From assembly GCF_006476045.1 (NCBI RefSeq), contig NZ_SRZY01000011.1, positions 434,001 through 498,000 of the forward strand: a DNA stretch of 64,000 nucleotides, given 5' to 3'. Position numbers and translations under genes: made by a program. Under the pieces are notes generated by a model. It saw only the letters and a list, made by a program, of their open reading frames with translations, was not told the DNA's origin and ran no database searches. This DNA is from Sphingobacterium lumbrici. Its GTDB lineage: Bacteria; Bacteroidota; Bacteroidia; Sphingobacteriales; Sphingobacteriaceae. Shown in pieces: positions 7,463-16,467 of this stretch; the stretch's first letter is position 1; every line of letters begins with the position of its first letter.

Positions 7463-9106
7463 ATGAAAATAGCCTTAGCACAACTAAATTATCATATTGG
7501 GAATTTTGAAAAAAACAATGGAAAAATAATCGACGCAATACAAGAAGCAAAATCCCAAGGTGCTGATTTAATCGTCTTTGCCGAATTGGCTATTGGCGGA
7601 TATCCGGCCAAGGATCTTTTACGAAATGTCGTTTTTATAGAAGAATGCAAACGTAGTATAAACCTTATCGCGACGCATTGTCAGGATATTGACTGTGTGA
7701 TCGGCGCGCCTTTGACAAACACAACCGGAGAGGGAAAAAAATTATTCAACGCTGCGGTATATATCAGCAAAGGGCAAGTCGTAAATTTTTATAAAAAATC
7801 CCTGTTGCCAAATTACGATGTGTTTGATGAATATCGTCATTTTCAACCCAACGACAACTTGCAGTGTATTCAAATGGGTGATTTAAAGGTTGCATTAACA
7901 GTTTGTGAAGATCTATGGGACGATGACGGAGACAATTCTTATGTAGGAGATCTGATGAGCGAACTTGCTCTGGAAGCCCCTGATTTAATTGTCAATATTG
8001 CGGCTTCGCCTTTTTCTTATACCCATTTTAAAAATAGGGTAAATGTATTACAACGTAATGTACTCAAAGCACATGCGCCGCTGATCTACGTCAATCAAAT
8101 CGGAGCACATGCCGATATCATTTTTGATGGGCGTTCGGTTGCACTGAATCAACATGGAGAGATCATCGTGGAATTAAAGAAATTCGGAGAAGACGTTCGA
8201 TATGTCACTTTTGATAAGGGAAAGCTGCAAGCAACAGAAAGATACGAAGAAAAACCGGAAGCTACTGAAATTTCACTAATTCACGATGCCCTTATACTTG
8301 GCTTGCGAGATTATTTTTCTAAATCCGGTTTCCAGAAAGCCGTATTAGGCTTATCGGGCGGAATAGATTCGGCCGTAGTAGCGGCCTTAGCCATCGAAGC
8401 ATTAGGAGCCAAAAATGTGTTGGCCGTACTCATGCCATCTATTTACTCTTCCGATCATTCCCTCAAAGATGCGCTTGATTTGGTGCGAAATACGGGTTGC
8501 GAGCAACTTATCCTCCCCATAAAAGATATTGCATCGGCATTTGAAAACACTTTAAGTGGAGCTTTTACAGGCTTGCAACTCAATATTACGGAAGAAAATA
8601 TACAGGCACGTACACGTGGAACACTGCTAATGGCGCTATCCAATAAATTTGGGCATATTCTGTTAAATACCTCTAACAAGAGCGAATCAGCAGTAGGCTA
8701 CGGCACCTTATATGGTGATATGGCGGGATCACTGGCTGTAATTGGTGATCTGTATAAGACACAAATTTATGAACTTGCTGAATATATAAATTGTAATCGC
8801 GAAATTATCCCCTTGAATACGATCGTAAAACCTCCTTCGGCAGAACTGCGGCCAGGGCAAAAAGATTCGGACTCTCTTCCGCCTTACGATCTACTAGATG
8901 CGATCTTATTTCAACTAGTTGAATTAGAAAAATCCGGTAGTGAAGTTGTTAAATTAGGCTTTGAAGAAGTATTGGTGCAGCAAGTTGTTAATATGTTAGG
9001 TAATGCTGAATTTAAACGATTTCAATCACCGCCAATACTCCGGGTAAGTCCTAAAGCTTTTGGTGTGGGAAGATCTATGCCATTGGTTGCAAAATATCCG
9101 TTTTAA
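7463..9106 (+). CDS. nadE: Glutamine-dependent NAD+ synthetase
   Basis: A 547-residue two-domain enzyme that amidates nicotinate adenine dinucleotide to NAD+ with ATP and glutamine. The N-terminal nitrilase-type glutaminase (1-250) has its triad in FAELAIGGYPAKDLL (Glu), KKSLLPNY (Lys) and ALTVCEDLWDD (Cys). The C-terminal synthetase (about 270-547) has LGLSGGIDSAVVAAL, the ATP-binding SGGxDS loop, then NTSNKSESAVGYGTLYGDMAG. Length is normal for the bacterial glutamine-using form. Start 7463 begins directly with the family sequence MKIALAQLNYHIGNF. Confidence 0.97.
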   Translation: MKIALAQLNYHIGNFEKNNGKIIDAIQEAKSQGADLIVFAELAIGGYPAKDLLRNVVFIEECKRSINLIATHCQDIDCVIGAPLTNTTGEGKKLFNAAVYISKGQVVNFYKKSLLPNYDVFDEYRHFQPNDNLQCIQMGDLKVALTVCEDLWDDDGDNSYVGDLMSELALEAPDLIVNIAASPFSYTHFKNRVNVLQRNVLKAHAPLIYVNQIGAHADIIFDGRSVALNQHGEIIVELKKFGEDVRYVTFDKGKLQATERYEEKPEATEISLIHDALILGLRDYFSKSGFQKAVLGLSGGIDSAVVAALAIEALGAKNVLAVLMPSIYSSDHSLKDALDLVRNTGCEQLILPIKDIASAFENTLSGAFTGLQLNITEENIQARTRGTLLMALSNKFGHILLNTSNKSESAVGYGTLYGDMAGSLAVIGDLYKTQIYELAEYINCNREIIPLNTIVKPPSAELRPGQKDSDSLPPYDLLDAILFQLVELEKSGSEVVKLGFEEVLVQQVVNMLGNAEFKRFQSPPILRVSPKAFGVGRSMPLVAKYPF

Positions 9107-9163
9107 CATTAAACCTTTATACACAACAGAGGTCTAATGCTAAAGAAAATAAGTGTTTTAGCG

Positions 9164-9347
9164 CATTGTACATTGTGCTTCATCATGTTTTTAGATGTCA
9201 TATTGAGGTCTGTCGAACCAAGTGTATCGAGTTCATGGGTGTCTTTAAGAAAAAACGCAAATGAATAAGTATCTAAAGGTTCGTTAACGTATAATTTCGG
9301 TCGTTCCTGATCTAAGGATGACAAAATGAAGGATATAATGTACAATG
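9164..9347. mobile_element. MITE-like element, copy 1
   Basis: A non-coding 184-bp element with 11-bp terminal inverted repeats, CATTGTACATT at 9164-9174 and AATGTACAATG at 9337-9347. The core resembles the element at 14611-14850: GTTCATGGGTGTCTTTAAG, an AACGC...GAATAAGT stretch and TAAGGATGACAAAAT near the right end appear in the same order. No transposase is encoded. It ends 33 bp before the DUF4136 start codon, so it may lie in that gene's promoter region. Confidence 0.7.
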
Positions 9348-9379
9348 GGGTGTTTTAGTATATTATTTATATTTATAAT

Positions 9380-9970
9380 ATGAAAAAGTTATTATTTTTT
9401 GTTTCGTGCTTGGCTTTGATCATCGTGAGTTCGTGTTCATCCCAAAAGTACCACACCACTCGCGTACAAAATCTAGATTTCAGCCAATATAAAACTTACG
9501 GATGGTTGCCTCCGGTAGATTCGCTATCCAAAGATTATTTTAATAATGATATTGCGAAAGGAAATATTCTTACAACAGCAAATAAGGAATTAGAAGCTAG
9601 AGGATTAACATATTCCAAAGAAAATCCGGATATATTGTTTCGATATATTGTCATTGTGAATAATAGAAGTCGCTTAGTTTACGGTAATTCCTATTGGGGT
9701 AGCCCATGGGGATGGGGCGGACCGTGGGGCTATAGACCGTGGGGATTCTATGGTGGTTGGGGAATGGTTATGGGATTTTCTCATCCTGTCGCTAAAGAGA
9801 AGGTACGCTATGGACATATCATATTAGAAGCCGTAGATCGTAAAAGTAATAGTGTAATCTGGCAAGCACGGGGTACAGGAGAAGTAGATATACCTGAAAA
9901 AGCAATTAATAATTTGCCTAAAATTGTGTCAGGTATTATGAAAGAGTACCCGCTAAAATCTGTTAAGTAA
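9380..9970 (+). CDS. DUF4136 domain lipoprotein
   Basis: A 196-residue lipoprotein with signal peptide and lipobox IVSSC (Cys19). The DUF4136 features are DFSQYKTYGWLPP after the signal peptide, LEARGLTYSKENPDILFRYIV, and the closing GHIILEAVDRKSNSVIWQA with GEVDIPEKAINNLPKIV. A Gly/Trp/Tyr-rich insert (WGSPWGWGGPWGYRPWGF, about residues 112-129) is typical of the Bacteroidota members. The function is unknown; the protein is placed in the envelope. Confidence 0.88.
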   Translation: MKKLLFFVSCLALIIVSSCSSQKYHTTRVQNLDFSQYKTYGWLPPVDSLSKDYFNNDIAKGNILTTANKELEARGLTYSKENPDILFRYIVIVNNRSRLVYGNSYWGSPWGWGGPWGYRPWGFYGGWGMVMGFSHPVAKEKVRYGHIILEAVDRKSNSVIWQARGTGEVDIPEKAINNLPKIVSGIMKEYPLKSVK

Positions 9971-10035
9971 ATTAATTAAATCCTTCGTTTTAAATAGACA
10001 GCAATCCAAAGGACATTTTTTTCGATGAAGCGAGG

Positions 10036-10884
10036 CTATTCGTTTAGCAGCATATTATCTATCAACCGTACGTCTTCAACCCAGGCTACAACCAAAGCTA
10101 CATATTCTTTATCTGAATGAAGCTCTTTAGTCTGTTGCAATGTTCTTGTTTCACAGATGGCGAAATATTCTAGCGTTACATCTTCTTCAGCTTGGATGAT
10201 ATCTTTTCCGAGCCGGGTTAATTCATCGATGGTTTTGGATTTAAAATTTGCCTTTGCACACTGGAGTGATTTAGAAAGAACTAATGCCTTTTCTTTCCCT
10301 TCAGCGGAGAGTCGCATATTACGAGAACTAAGCGCCAAGCCATGTTTATCGCGTATAATGGGACAAATGATGAGTTTTATGAGCAGTTGTTTTATATCGA
10401 TCATTTTCTGCACGACCATGACCTGTTGAAAATCTTTTTGACCAAAGCATGCGAAATCGGGCTTTACCAAGTTAAATAGCTTATATACGATCTGTGTTAC
10501 ACCCTGAAAGTGTCCGGGGCGGTGTTCGCCTTCCCAAATCGTTTCCAGATTTCCCAAGTCTAGGTGCCAATTTTCATCGGGATCGGGATACATTTCTTCG
10601 ACCGAGGGCAAAAATAACACATCACAGGAAGTCGATTCCAATAAAGCGATGTCATTTCCCAGTGGTCTGGGGTATTTCTCCAGATCTTTTGGGTCATTAA
10701 ATTGGGTTGGATTGACAAAAATACTACATACGGTAATATCACCTGATTGCCCGGCCTGTCGGATAAGAGACAGATGCCCTTCGTGTAATGCGCCCATAGT
10801 AGGGACTAAAGTAATGGTTTTACGATCTTCACGGATATGTTGAAGATAATGTTGAAGACTGCTTTTTGTGTTGAAAATTTGCAC
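10036..10884 (-). CDS. panC: Pantoate-beta-alanine ligase
   Basis: A 282-residue enzyme that joins pantoate and beta-alanine with ATP to give pantothenate. VPTMGALHEGHLSLIRQA (about 28-45) holds the HxGH-type nucleotide motif. NPTQFNDPKDLEKYPR, GQKDFQQVMVVQKM and LALSSRNMRLS (KMSKS-like) complete the family pattern. It uses the beta-alanine made by PanD at 1113-1460. It is divergent from the GT5 gene at 11034, and its stop is 65 bp from that of the DUF4136 gene. Confidence 0.97.
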   Translation of the reverse strand: MQIFNTKSSLQHYLQHIREDRKTITLVPTMGALHEGHLSLIRQAGQSGDITVCSIFVNPTQFNDPKDLEKYPRPLGNDIALLESTSCDVLFLPSVEEMYPDPDENWHLDLGNLETIWEGEHRPGHFQGVTQIVYKLFNLVKPDFACFGQKDFQQVMVVQKMIDIKQLLIKLIICPIIRDKHGLALSSRNMRLSAEGKEKALVLSKSLQCAKANFKSKTIDELTRLGKDIIQAEEDVTLEYFAICETRTLQQTKELHSDKEYVALVVAWVEDVRLIDNMLLNE

Positions 10885-10957
10885 GTATTTCTAATTCTAA
10901 AAATGGAAGTAAAGTTGCATAATAATTTTGTAATTATAAAACCATGGTTTTTAATAA

Positions 10958-10989
10958 ATTGTAAAATCCAGATAATTTACGTACCTTTG
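10958..10989 (+). promoter_or_regulatory. Candidate promoter of GT5 gene
   Basis: TACCTTTG (10982-10989) matches TAnnTTTG. ATTG (10958-10961) lies 20 bp upstream as the -33 box. The start would be near 10996, giving a leader of about 38 nt. Confidence 0.65.
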
Positions 10990-11033
10990 TGCTACTGATT
11001 TTTATATTCTATTAATAAAAAAAGCAATTGGAG

Positions 11034-11855
11034 ATGGCAAAAACGAAAATATTGTTTATTACCCACGAGATGTCGCCTTTCCTTGAAATAAGTAAAATTT
11101 CTGAAATTACACGTCAGTTACCTCAAGCCATGCAGGAAAAGGGATTTGAAATCCGTATTTTAATGCCTCGCTTTGGTAATATTAATGAGCGCAGAAATCG
11201 TCTTCACGAGGTGATAAGGTTGTCGGGAATGAATATTGTGGTAGACAATAATGATAATCCATTGATTATTAAGGTAGCTTCATTACCAGCTGCACGTATG
11301 CAGGTTTATTTTCTGGATAATGAAGAGTATTTCCAGCGTAAAAAGGTTTTCCGCGATGAAAGCGGTAAATTTTTTGATGATAATAACGAGCGTTCGTTAT
11401 TTTTTGGAAAAGGTGTGTTGGAGACAGTGAAGAAGCTGGGGTGGTCTCCTGATGTAGTACACTGTCATGGTTGGTTTTCAGCTATGGTGCCCTTATACTT
11501 GAAAAAGGTGTACCACGAAGACCCGACATTTAAAGATGCGAAAGTGTTTTATTCTCTATACAAGGAGGACTTTGGTGCAGATACATTGAGTGCAAAATAT
11601 AGCGAAATGCCTACACAGGAAGATGTACATGCAGAAGATACTGCAGTCTACGGTTCGGGTAGCTATGTCGATTTGTATAAAGGTGCTTTGACTTATACTG
11701 ATGTAGCTGTCATCAATGATAGTGATATCAATACCGATGTTCTTCAATTTATTGAAGAACAAAAAATTAGAGTGTTTACGCCAAATGGAGATGATGATTA
11801 TGAATCATTTTCTACATTGTATGAAGAGTTTGCCCCTGAAGAGGTAGAAGCTTAA
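11034..11855 (+). CDS. Short glycogen/starch synthase-like protein (GT5 N-terminal domain only)
   Basis: About 273 residues. ILFITHEMSPFLEISKISEITRQLPQAM matches the first Rossmann domain of glycogen synthase (usual KVGGL replaced by EISKI). VHCHGWFSAMVPLYLK is the DVVHxHDWxxA region. The C-terminal GT-B domain that carries the nucleotide-sugar site is absent, as the family is normally about 480 residues. Such short proteins beside panC are common in Bacteroidota, so this is probably not a local truncation. ATG 11034 is preferred over an in-frame TTG at 11028. Glycogen synthase activity is doubtful. Confidence 0.8.
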   Translation: MAKTKILFITHEMSPFLEISKISEITRQLPQAMQEKGFEIRILMPRFGNINERRNRLHEVIRLSGMNIVVDNNDNPLIIKVASLPAARMQVYFLDNEEYFQRKKVFRDESGKFFDDNNERSLFFGKGVLETVKKLGWSPDVVHCHGWFSAMVPLYLKKVYHEDPTFKDAKVFYSLYKEDFGADTLSAKYSEMPTQEDVHAEDTAVYGSGSYVDLYKGALTYTDVAVINDSDINTDVLQFIEEQKIRVFTPNGDDDYESFSTLYEEFAPEEVEA

Positions 11856-11872
11856 TAATTAAAGGTTGATTA

Positions 11873-11918
11873 AAAGAAAGGAGCCGACTCTCAGCTATGA
11901 GAGTCGGCTCCTTTCTTT
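11873..11918. terminator. Perfect 21-bp-stem bidirectional terminator
   Basis: 11873-11893 pairs perfectly with 11898-11918 around a GCTA loop; the core is GGAGCCGACTCTC. Purine and T tracts flank both sides. It separates the convergent GT5 and DUF493 genes and reaches into the DUF493 stop codon. Confidence 0.9.
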
Positions 11919-12240
11919 ATAACATAATTACACGATCTATTTTAGCAACCGCTTTATAATAGGCGATTACTTGATCGGCTGTGTTGACGAAAGTTTCAAT
12001 GGTAAATGAGTTGTATTTTCCGGTTTTGGAATCTTTGGTAGAAATTTTCGTGCTGGGGTGATCAAAAAGTTTTTCTATTTGTTGCTTTGTTTCGATTGAC
12101 GCTGGTGCTATAAATTTGAAAACATATAGGGAAGGGAATGTTTCTACATCGATCAATTTTTGTCTAAAATTTTCGTAGAAGTCCGTGCCCTCATTATCTC
12201 CGGGCATGTCTTGTATTTTTATGTTATTTAAATCAGCCAT
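11917..12240 (-). CDS. DUF493 family protein
   Basis: A 107-residue cytosolic protein of the DUF493/YbeD type: FYENFRQKLIDVETFPSLYVFKFIAPAS, then a small alpha-beta fold ending in YNSFTIETFVNTADQVIAYYKA. The fold resembles an allosteric ACT-like regulatory domain, but the role in this lineage is unknown. The ATG is preceded by AAAGGAG, a clear Shine-Dalgarno sequence that is unusual in this phylum. It follows the GH92 gene by 89 bp on the same strand and could be co-transcribed. Confidence 0.85.
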   Translation of the reverse strand: MADLNNIKIQDMPGDNEGTDFYENFRQKLIDVETFPSLYVFKFIAPASIETKQQIEKLFDHPSTKISTKDSKTGKYNSFTIETFVNTADQVIAYYKAVAKIDRVIML

Positions 12241-12329
12241 TTTATGTGTCTCCTTTTATAATTGTTAGCAATAAATGTACCTTTTTAATGTTAGTAGAAA
12301 AAGGCGACATTTCGTCGCTGCTTTTCTGT

Positions 12330-14594
12330 TTAATTCTCCATTGATGTAGGCCAGCTTGCTTTGTTTCTTCCTAACTTTTTATTCGGCTTGTTAGACATCT
12401 CAAAAACCAATTCACCTCCCTTGAGCATTTCATCGTGTGTAATGAAAATTTTGTGGTAAGGCCTGCCATTGAGCGTAATGGATTTAATGTAGCTATTTTT
12501 GGACGAATTGTTGTTTGCTACTATGGTGAATAGTTTGTTATTCGGCATGGTAATCGTAGCTTTATCTAGTGATGGACTGCCGAATACATATTCGCCGCCT
12601 ACCGGAGAAGCGGGATATAGGCCCATCATTGACCATACTGCCCAAGCGCTCATTTGTCCGGCATCTTCGTTACCAGCATAGCCATCTGGACGATCGTGAT
12701 ACATAGAATCCACGATTTGCCGGATTTTTTCCTGTGTTTTCCATGCTTCCCCAATGTAGCTATACATATAGGCAATATGATGGCTGGGTTCGTTTCCATG
12801 GGCATACTGGCCAATGAATCCGCTGGCGTCGGGTGATTGGTTTTCGCCGGTCATATAGGAAGGTGCGGAAAACAGTGCATCAAGCATATTATTCAATCCG
12901 TTCTTCTTTGGAAATAATTTAGCCAACCCTCTAATGTCGTGTGGTACAAAAAATGAATGTTGCCAGGCATTTCCCTCAATATATTGACTCTTGTCAAAGT
13001 CGTGCTCAGAATAAAATGGATCAAATGGTTCGACAAATTTGCCGTTTTTGAACTTGGCCCGCATAAATCCGGATTGTGGATCAAAGTGATGCGTATAACT
13101 TTTTGCCCGTTTGGTAAAAAGTTGGTAATCTTCGTGTTTTCCAAGCTTTTGGGCTACTAATGAAATGCAATAATCGTCGAAGGCATATTCCAATGTTTTG
13201 GTTACACTGCCGCCGTTGACATCCTGGGGTACATAACCATATTCAATATAAGCCGGAACCTCACGTATTTGTTGAAAAGCGCTTGCACGCATGGCTTGGT
13301 AGGCACGTTCCGCATCTACTCCCGGCCAGTTTTTAAGAATGGCATCTGCTAAAACGGGGATAGCGTGATAGCCGGTCATGGTATTGGTTTCGAATGTGCT
13401 TAAATCCCATACCGGCAATAGTCCGTTCTCATCGTAGAAGGAAAGCATGCTATTTAATATGTCGCTATATTTTTCGGGTTGTGTAATGGTAAATAGTGGT
13501 TTCAATGCGCGAAAGGTGTCCCAAAGTGAAAATAAAGTATAGCGTTGGGCCCCATTTGGCATGCGAAGTACGTCACCTTTGTAATTTTTGTATTCGCCAT
13601 CTTCGTCTGAATATAGTGTTGGGGATATCGCGGTATGGTACAATGCAGAGTAAAATACACGTTTTAGATTTTCATCCTTGGTTTCTACTTTTATTTTTGC
13701 TAATTCTTTTTCCCATTTAGCGTTGGCGTCATATTGCACCTGATCAAAATTCCAATGCGGTATTTCCTGAAGTGCGGCAAGTGCCTTGCTTGTATTTGTT
13801 GTTGACAAAGCAACCTTAATTTTTATATTGGATAACGCATTAAATATTAGTTGAGCATTTACGGATTTCGGTCCACCTTTTGAACTGTTGTTTGTCATTT
13901 CAATAACGGGATCGAATGGAGGTGTTTTAGTGCCGTTGAGGAGGTAATCAGCTATGGGTTGTGAGGTTCGTAGCGCAAAGTAAATATGTTGTCTGTTCGC
14001 CCAACCATACGAATATCGGTGACCTATAATGGTACTATCGTTGATGATTTCTAGACGTGTCGATATCGGAGCATCCCAATTGTAGGAATGTCCTAGATCA
14101 ATCCTTATTGTAGGCGAGTTCGTGTTGGACGGGAATATGTACTCATGGAATCCTACGCGTTCGGTGCTTGTTAACTTTGTTTGAATACCGTTGTCGAATT
14201 TGACTTCATAATATCCAGGGCTTGCTTTTTCGTGCTTGTGAGAGAATTTTTGACGTGTATCTATTTTTTCTTGTGAAATAGGAGCTAACATTGGCATTAC
14301 GGCAATGTCTAGCCAATCGCCAATACCTGTTCCGCTCAAGTGCATGTGACTGAATCCGGCAATCGAATCGGAAGATATATGATAACCGCTGACCCAGTCC
14401 CAGCCATTTTTGCCATTATCCGGTGATAGCTGTACCAAGGAAAACGGAGCTGTAGCTCCAGGATATGTATGGCCGTGGCCACCTGTACCTATAAACGGAT
14501 CTACATACTGGGTGTATGGTACTTGTGCGATGGCGGTGTAGCTGATCAGGCCGCATATAAACAAAGTAAGAGATATTTTTTTTAATCTAATCAT
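12330..14594 (-). CDS. GH92 family alpha-mannosidase
   Basis: A 754-residue secreted enzyme. The signal peptide ends YTAIAQ (24). YVDPFIGTGGHGHTYPGATAPFSLVQLSPD begins the N-terminal beta-sandwich of GH92. The (alpha/alpha)6 domain carries DGEYKNYKGDVLRMP, TLFSLWDTFRALKPL, HGNEPSHHIAYMY and GNEDAGQMSAWAVWSMMG, the acid and calcium-binding regions. GH92 enzymes are calcium-dependent exo-alpha-mannosidases acting on mannans or N-glycans; linkage preference cannot be read here. It is divergent from a LacI-type regulator, the likely controller. Confidence 0.95.
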   Translation of the reverse strand: MIRLKKISLTLFICGLISYTAIAQVPYTQYVDPFIGTGGHGHTYPGATAPFSLVQLSPDNGKNGWDWVSGYHISSDSIAGFSHMHLSGTGIGDWLDIAVMPMLAPISQEKIDTRQKFSHKHEKASPGYYEVKFDNGIQTKLTSTERVGFHEYIFPSNTNSPTIRIDLGHSYNWDAPISTRLEIINDSTIIGHRYSYGWANRQHIYFALRTSQPIADYLLNGTKTPPFDPVIEMTNNSSKGGPKSVNAQLIFNALSNIKIKVALSTTNTSKALAALQEIPHWNFDQVQYDANAKWEKELAKIKVETKDENLKRVFYSALYHTAISPTLYSDEDGEYKNYKGDVLRMPNGAQRYTLFSLWDTFRALKPLFTITQPEKYSDILNSMLSFYDENGLLPVWDLSTFETNTMTGYHAIPVLADAILKNWPGVDAERAYQAMRASAFQQIREVPAYIEYGYVPQDVNGGSVTKTLEYAFDDYCISLVAQKLGKHEDYQLFTKRAKSYTHHFDPQSGFMRAKFKNGKFVEPFDPFYSEHDFDKSQYIEGNAWQHSFFVPHDIRGLAKLFPKKNGLNNMLDALFSAPSYMTGENQSPDASGFIGQYAHGNEPSHHIAYMYSYIGEAWKTQEKIRQIVDSMYHDRPDGYAGNEDAGQMSAWAVWSMMGLYPASPVGGEYVFGSPSLDKATITMPNNKLFTIVANNNSSKNSYIKSITLNGRPYHKIFITHDEMLKGGELVFEMSNKPNKKLGRNKASWPTSMEN

Positions 14595-14610
14595 CTGAAA
14601 AATAGTGTCG

Positions 14611-14850
14611 TAATCCGTTGTGCATTATGATATCATAATGTGTTTTGAATGTCATCGTAAGGCTTGCTAAGCCGAGCGTAGCAAGTTCATGAGTGCCTTT
14701 AAGAATGAACGCTAACGAATAAGTGTCTAAAGTCTTGTTAAATTAGCTTTTAGATCGTTATTCACATGTATTTACATTTAACTGTGGCATGATTGCTTCG
14801 CAATTCCTAGCGCCAGGATGACAAAATAAAAAGTAATGCACAACGGATTA
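14611..14850. mobile_element. MITE-like element, copy 2, with perfect 17-bp terminal inverted repeats
   Basis: TAATCCGTTGTGCATTA (14611-14627) is the exact reverse complement of 14834-14850. The 240-bp core shares the ordered blocks of the copy at 9164-9347, including GTTCATGAGTGCCTTTAAG and GGATGACAAAATAAA. The left part, GTCATCGTAAGGCTTGCTAA, resembles the GTCATCCTGAG-type intergenic repeats of this phylum. It has no ORF of its own. It lies between the GH92 and LacI genes. Confidence 0.8.
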
Positions 14851-14890
14851 TTGTAATGTGTGCGTAACTAAAGTAGGGAAAGATAAAACC

Positions 14891-14926
14891 TTTTAGTAAA
14901 ATATAAAAATATATTTTAGCTAAAAT
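14891..14926. promoter_or_regulatory. Candidate operators of the LacI-type regulator
   Basis: ATTTTAGCTAAAAT (14913-14926) is a perfect 14-bp palindrome. A related near-palindrome, CTTTTAGTAAAATA, lies at about 14890-14903, and a further TTTTAG follows at about 14936. They sit 65-100 bp before the regulator start and between it and the GH92 gene. Assignment to this regulator is inference. Confidence 0.4.
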
Positions 14927-14990
14927 TATTGTTAAATTTTAGTAGATTGTGCCTTGTTAAATTACCGTGGTTACAAATACACCTTCATTC

Positions 14991-15980
14991 ATGAAAAAAA
15001 GATTGTCTATTAGCGATATAGCCAAAAATCTAGGGATATCCGTCACAACTGTTTCATTTATATTGAACGATAAAGCGAAAGAAAAAAGAATAAGCGATGC
15101 GTTGACACGTCGAGTATTGGAATATGTGAAGAACGTAGGGTATAAACCTAATCAGTTAGCTAAAAGCCTTCGCACAGGTAAATCAAAAACATTAGGGCTG
15201 CTTGTAGAGGATATTTCCAATATTTTTTTTGCAAATATCGCGAAGCAGATTGAGCAGAAAGCGTACGATCATGGATACCATATTTTATATTGTAGTATGA
15301 ATAACGATGTGAATAGGGCTAAGGAGCTTATTCAGCTTTTTCATGACAGACAGATTGATGGCTTTATCATTGCACCTACTGAAGGGCTTTCCGGAGTGAT
15401 TAGTAACTTACTCAAAAATAATGTCCCCGTTGTACTATTTGATCGCTTTTTAGAAGATTTAGATACCAATTACGTGGTGTCGGAGAATAAACAAGGAGCT
15501 TATATGGGGTCCAAATACTTATTGGAGGATCTAAAGGCTACAAAAGTTGGTATGCTTACGATCAATTCTGCACAAACACAGATGCGTAGTCGTTTGGATG
15601 GTTATATGCAGGCTATGGATGAGCTGGGTAGGGATGCGGTCATTAAGAAACTTCAAGTTGACCAACCTGCCGAGGTAACGATTGATCTGGTACGTGATTT
15701 TATTGTCGATAACAAGTTAGATGCCGTTTTCTTTGCAACGAATTATATTGCAATAGCCGGACTCAAAGCAATTAAAAAGTATAAGTTAAGTATAGATAAA
15801 ATAGTGTCTTTTGATGACCATGTAGTCTTTTCGCTATTTCAAACTCCCGTGATATCGCTGGCACAAGATATAAAGGGTATCTCAGATCATATTATACAGA
15901 TATTAATTTCCGAAATCAATGGCAAAAGCAAAGGATGTCAACATATTGTTATCCCTTGTGAGTTGAAAGTCGGAAGCTAG
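14991..15980 (+). CDS. LacI family transcriptional regulator
   Basis: About 329 residues from ATG 14991; an in-frame GTG at 14967 would add eight residues unlike the family. The N-terminal helix-turn-helix is LSISDIAKNLGISVTTVSFIL, followed by the hinge helix region YKPNQLAKSLRTGKSKTLGLL. The rest is a periplasmic-binding-protein-like effector domain (LLVEDISNIFFANIAKQIE, VVLFDRFLED, VSFDDHVVFSLFQTPVIS). The usual ligand is a sugar. Divergence from the GH92 gene suggests control of mannan or glycan use. Confidence 0.94.
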   Translation: MKKRLSISDIAKNLGISVTTVSFILNDKAKEKRISDALTRRVLEYVKNVGYKPNQLAKSLRTGKSKTLGLLVEDISNIFFANIAKQIEQKAYDHGYHILYCSMNNDVNRAKELIQLFHDRQIDGFIIAPTEGLSGVISNLLKNNVPVVLFDRFLEDLDTNYVVSENKQGAYMGSKYLLEDLKATKVGMLTINSAQTQMRSRLDGYMQAMDELGRDAVIKKLQVDQPAEVTIDLVRDFIVDNKLDAVFFATNYIAIAGLKAIKKYKLSIDKIVSFDDHVVFSLFQTPVISLAQDIKGISDHIIQILISEINGKSKGCQHIVIPCELKVGS

Positions 15981-15996
15981 TGTTATTGTCCTTATC

Positions 15997-16467
15997 TTAT
16001 TTTTCTTTGATAGGGACGAATTTCATTGAAAGAGAATTTACGCAGTGTCGTGTGTTTTTTGCGGTAAAACCTTCCCCAAGAAATACATGGCCTAAATGAC
16101 CTCCACATTTTTTACAAAGTATTTCTGTTCTTCTGCCATCGACATCGGCTATGCGTTGTACTGCGCCAGAAATTTCATCGTCAAAACTCGGCCAACCACA
16201 GTGTGACTCAAATTTATCTTCTGAATGATAAAGGGGGGCATCACACCGTTTACATATATACGTGCCTTTTTTCTTGTTGTCTATTAGGTCGCCCGTAAAA
16301 GGCCTCTCTGTCCCTTTATGTAAAATTATGTATTCTTCTTCTGGTGTTAACTTGTTGTATTTTGTCGTATCGCTCATGTGTTGTTGTACTGATTGTGAAG
16401 GGCTATTCGTGCAGGTACTTAATATTAATCCTAATATCAGATTAAAAATAAACAAATTCATGTGCAT
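15997..16467 (-). CDS. msrB: Exported peptide-methionine (R)-S-oxide reductase
   Basis: A 156-residue MsrB that reduces methionine-R-sulfoxide in damaged proteins. A signal peptide with lipobox LILSTC (Cys19) sends it to the envelope. Zinc is held by Cys72/75 (ICKRC) and Cys118/121 (LCKKC). The catalytic Cys is 142 in [23 protein letters not shown] is the other signature. The resolving thiol position is not obvious; thioredoxin-like reduction would be needed. It converges on the LacI gene with only 16 bp between the stops. Confidence 0.95.
   Translation of the reverse strand: MHMNLFIFNLILGLILSTCTNSPSQSVQQHMSDTTKYNKLTPEEEYIILHKGTERPFTGDLIDNKKKGTYICKRCDAPLYHSEDKFESHCGWPSFDDEISGAVQRIADVDGRRTEILCKKCGGHLGHVFLGEGFTAKNTRHCVNSLSMKFVPIKEK

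Noticed and set aside
9109..9345. 78-codon frame on the minus strand
   Set aside because: It lies almost entirely inside the MITE-like element and has no equivalent in the second copy.
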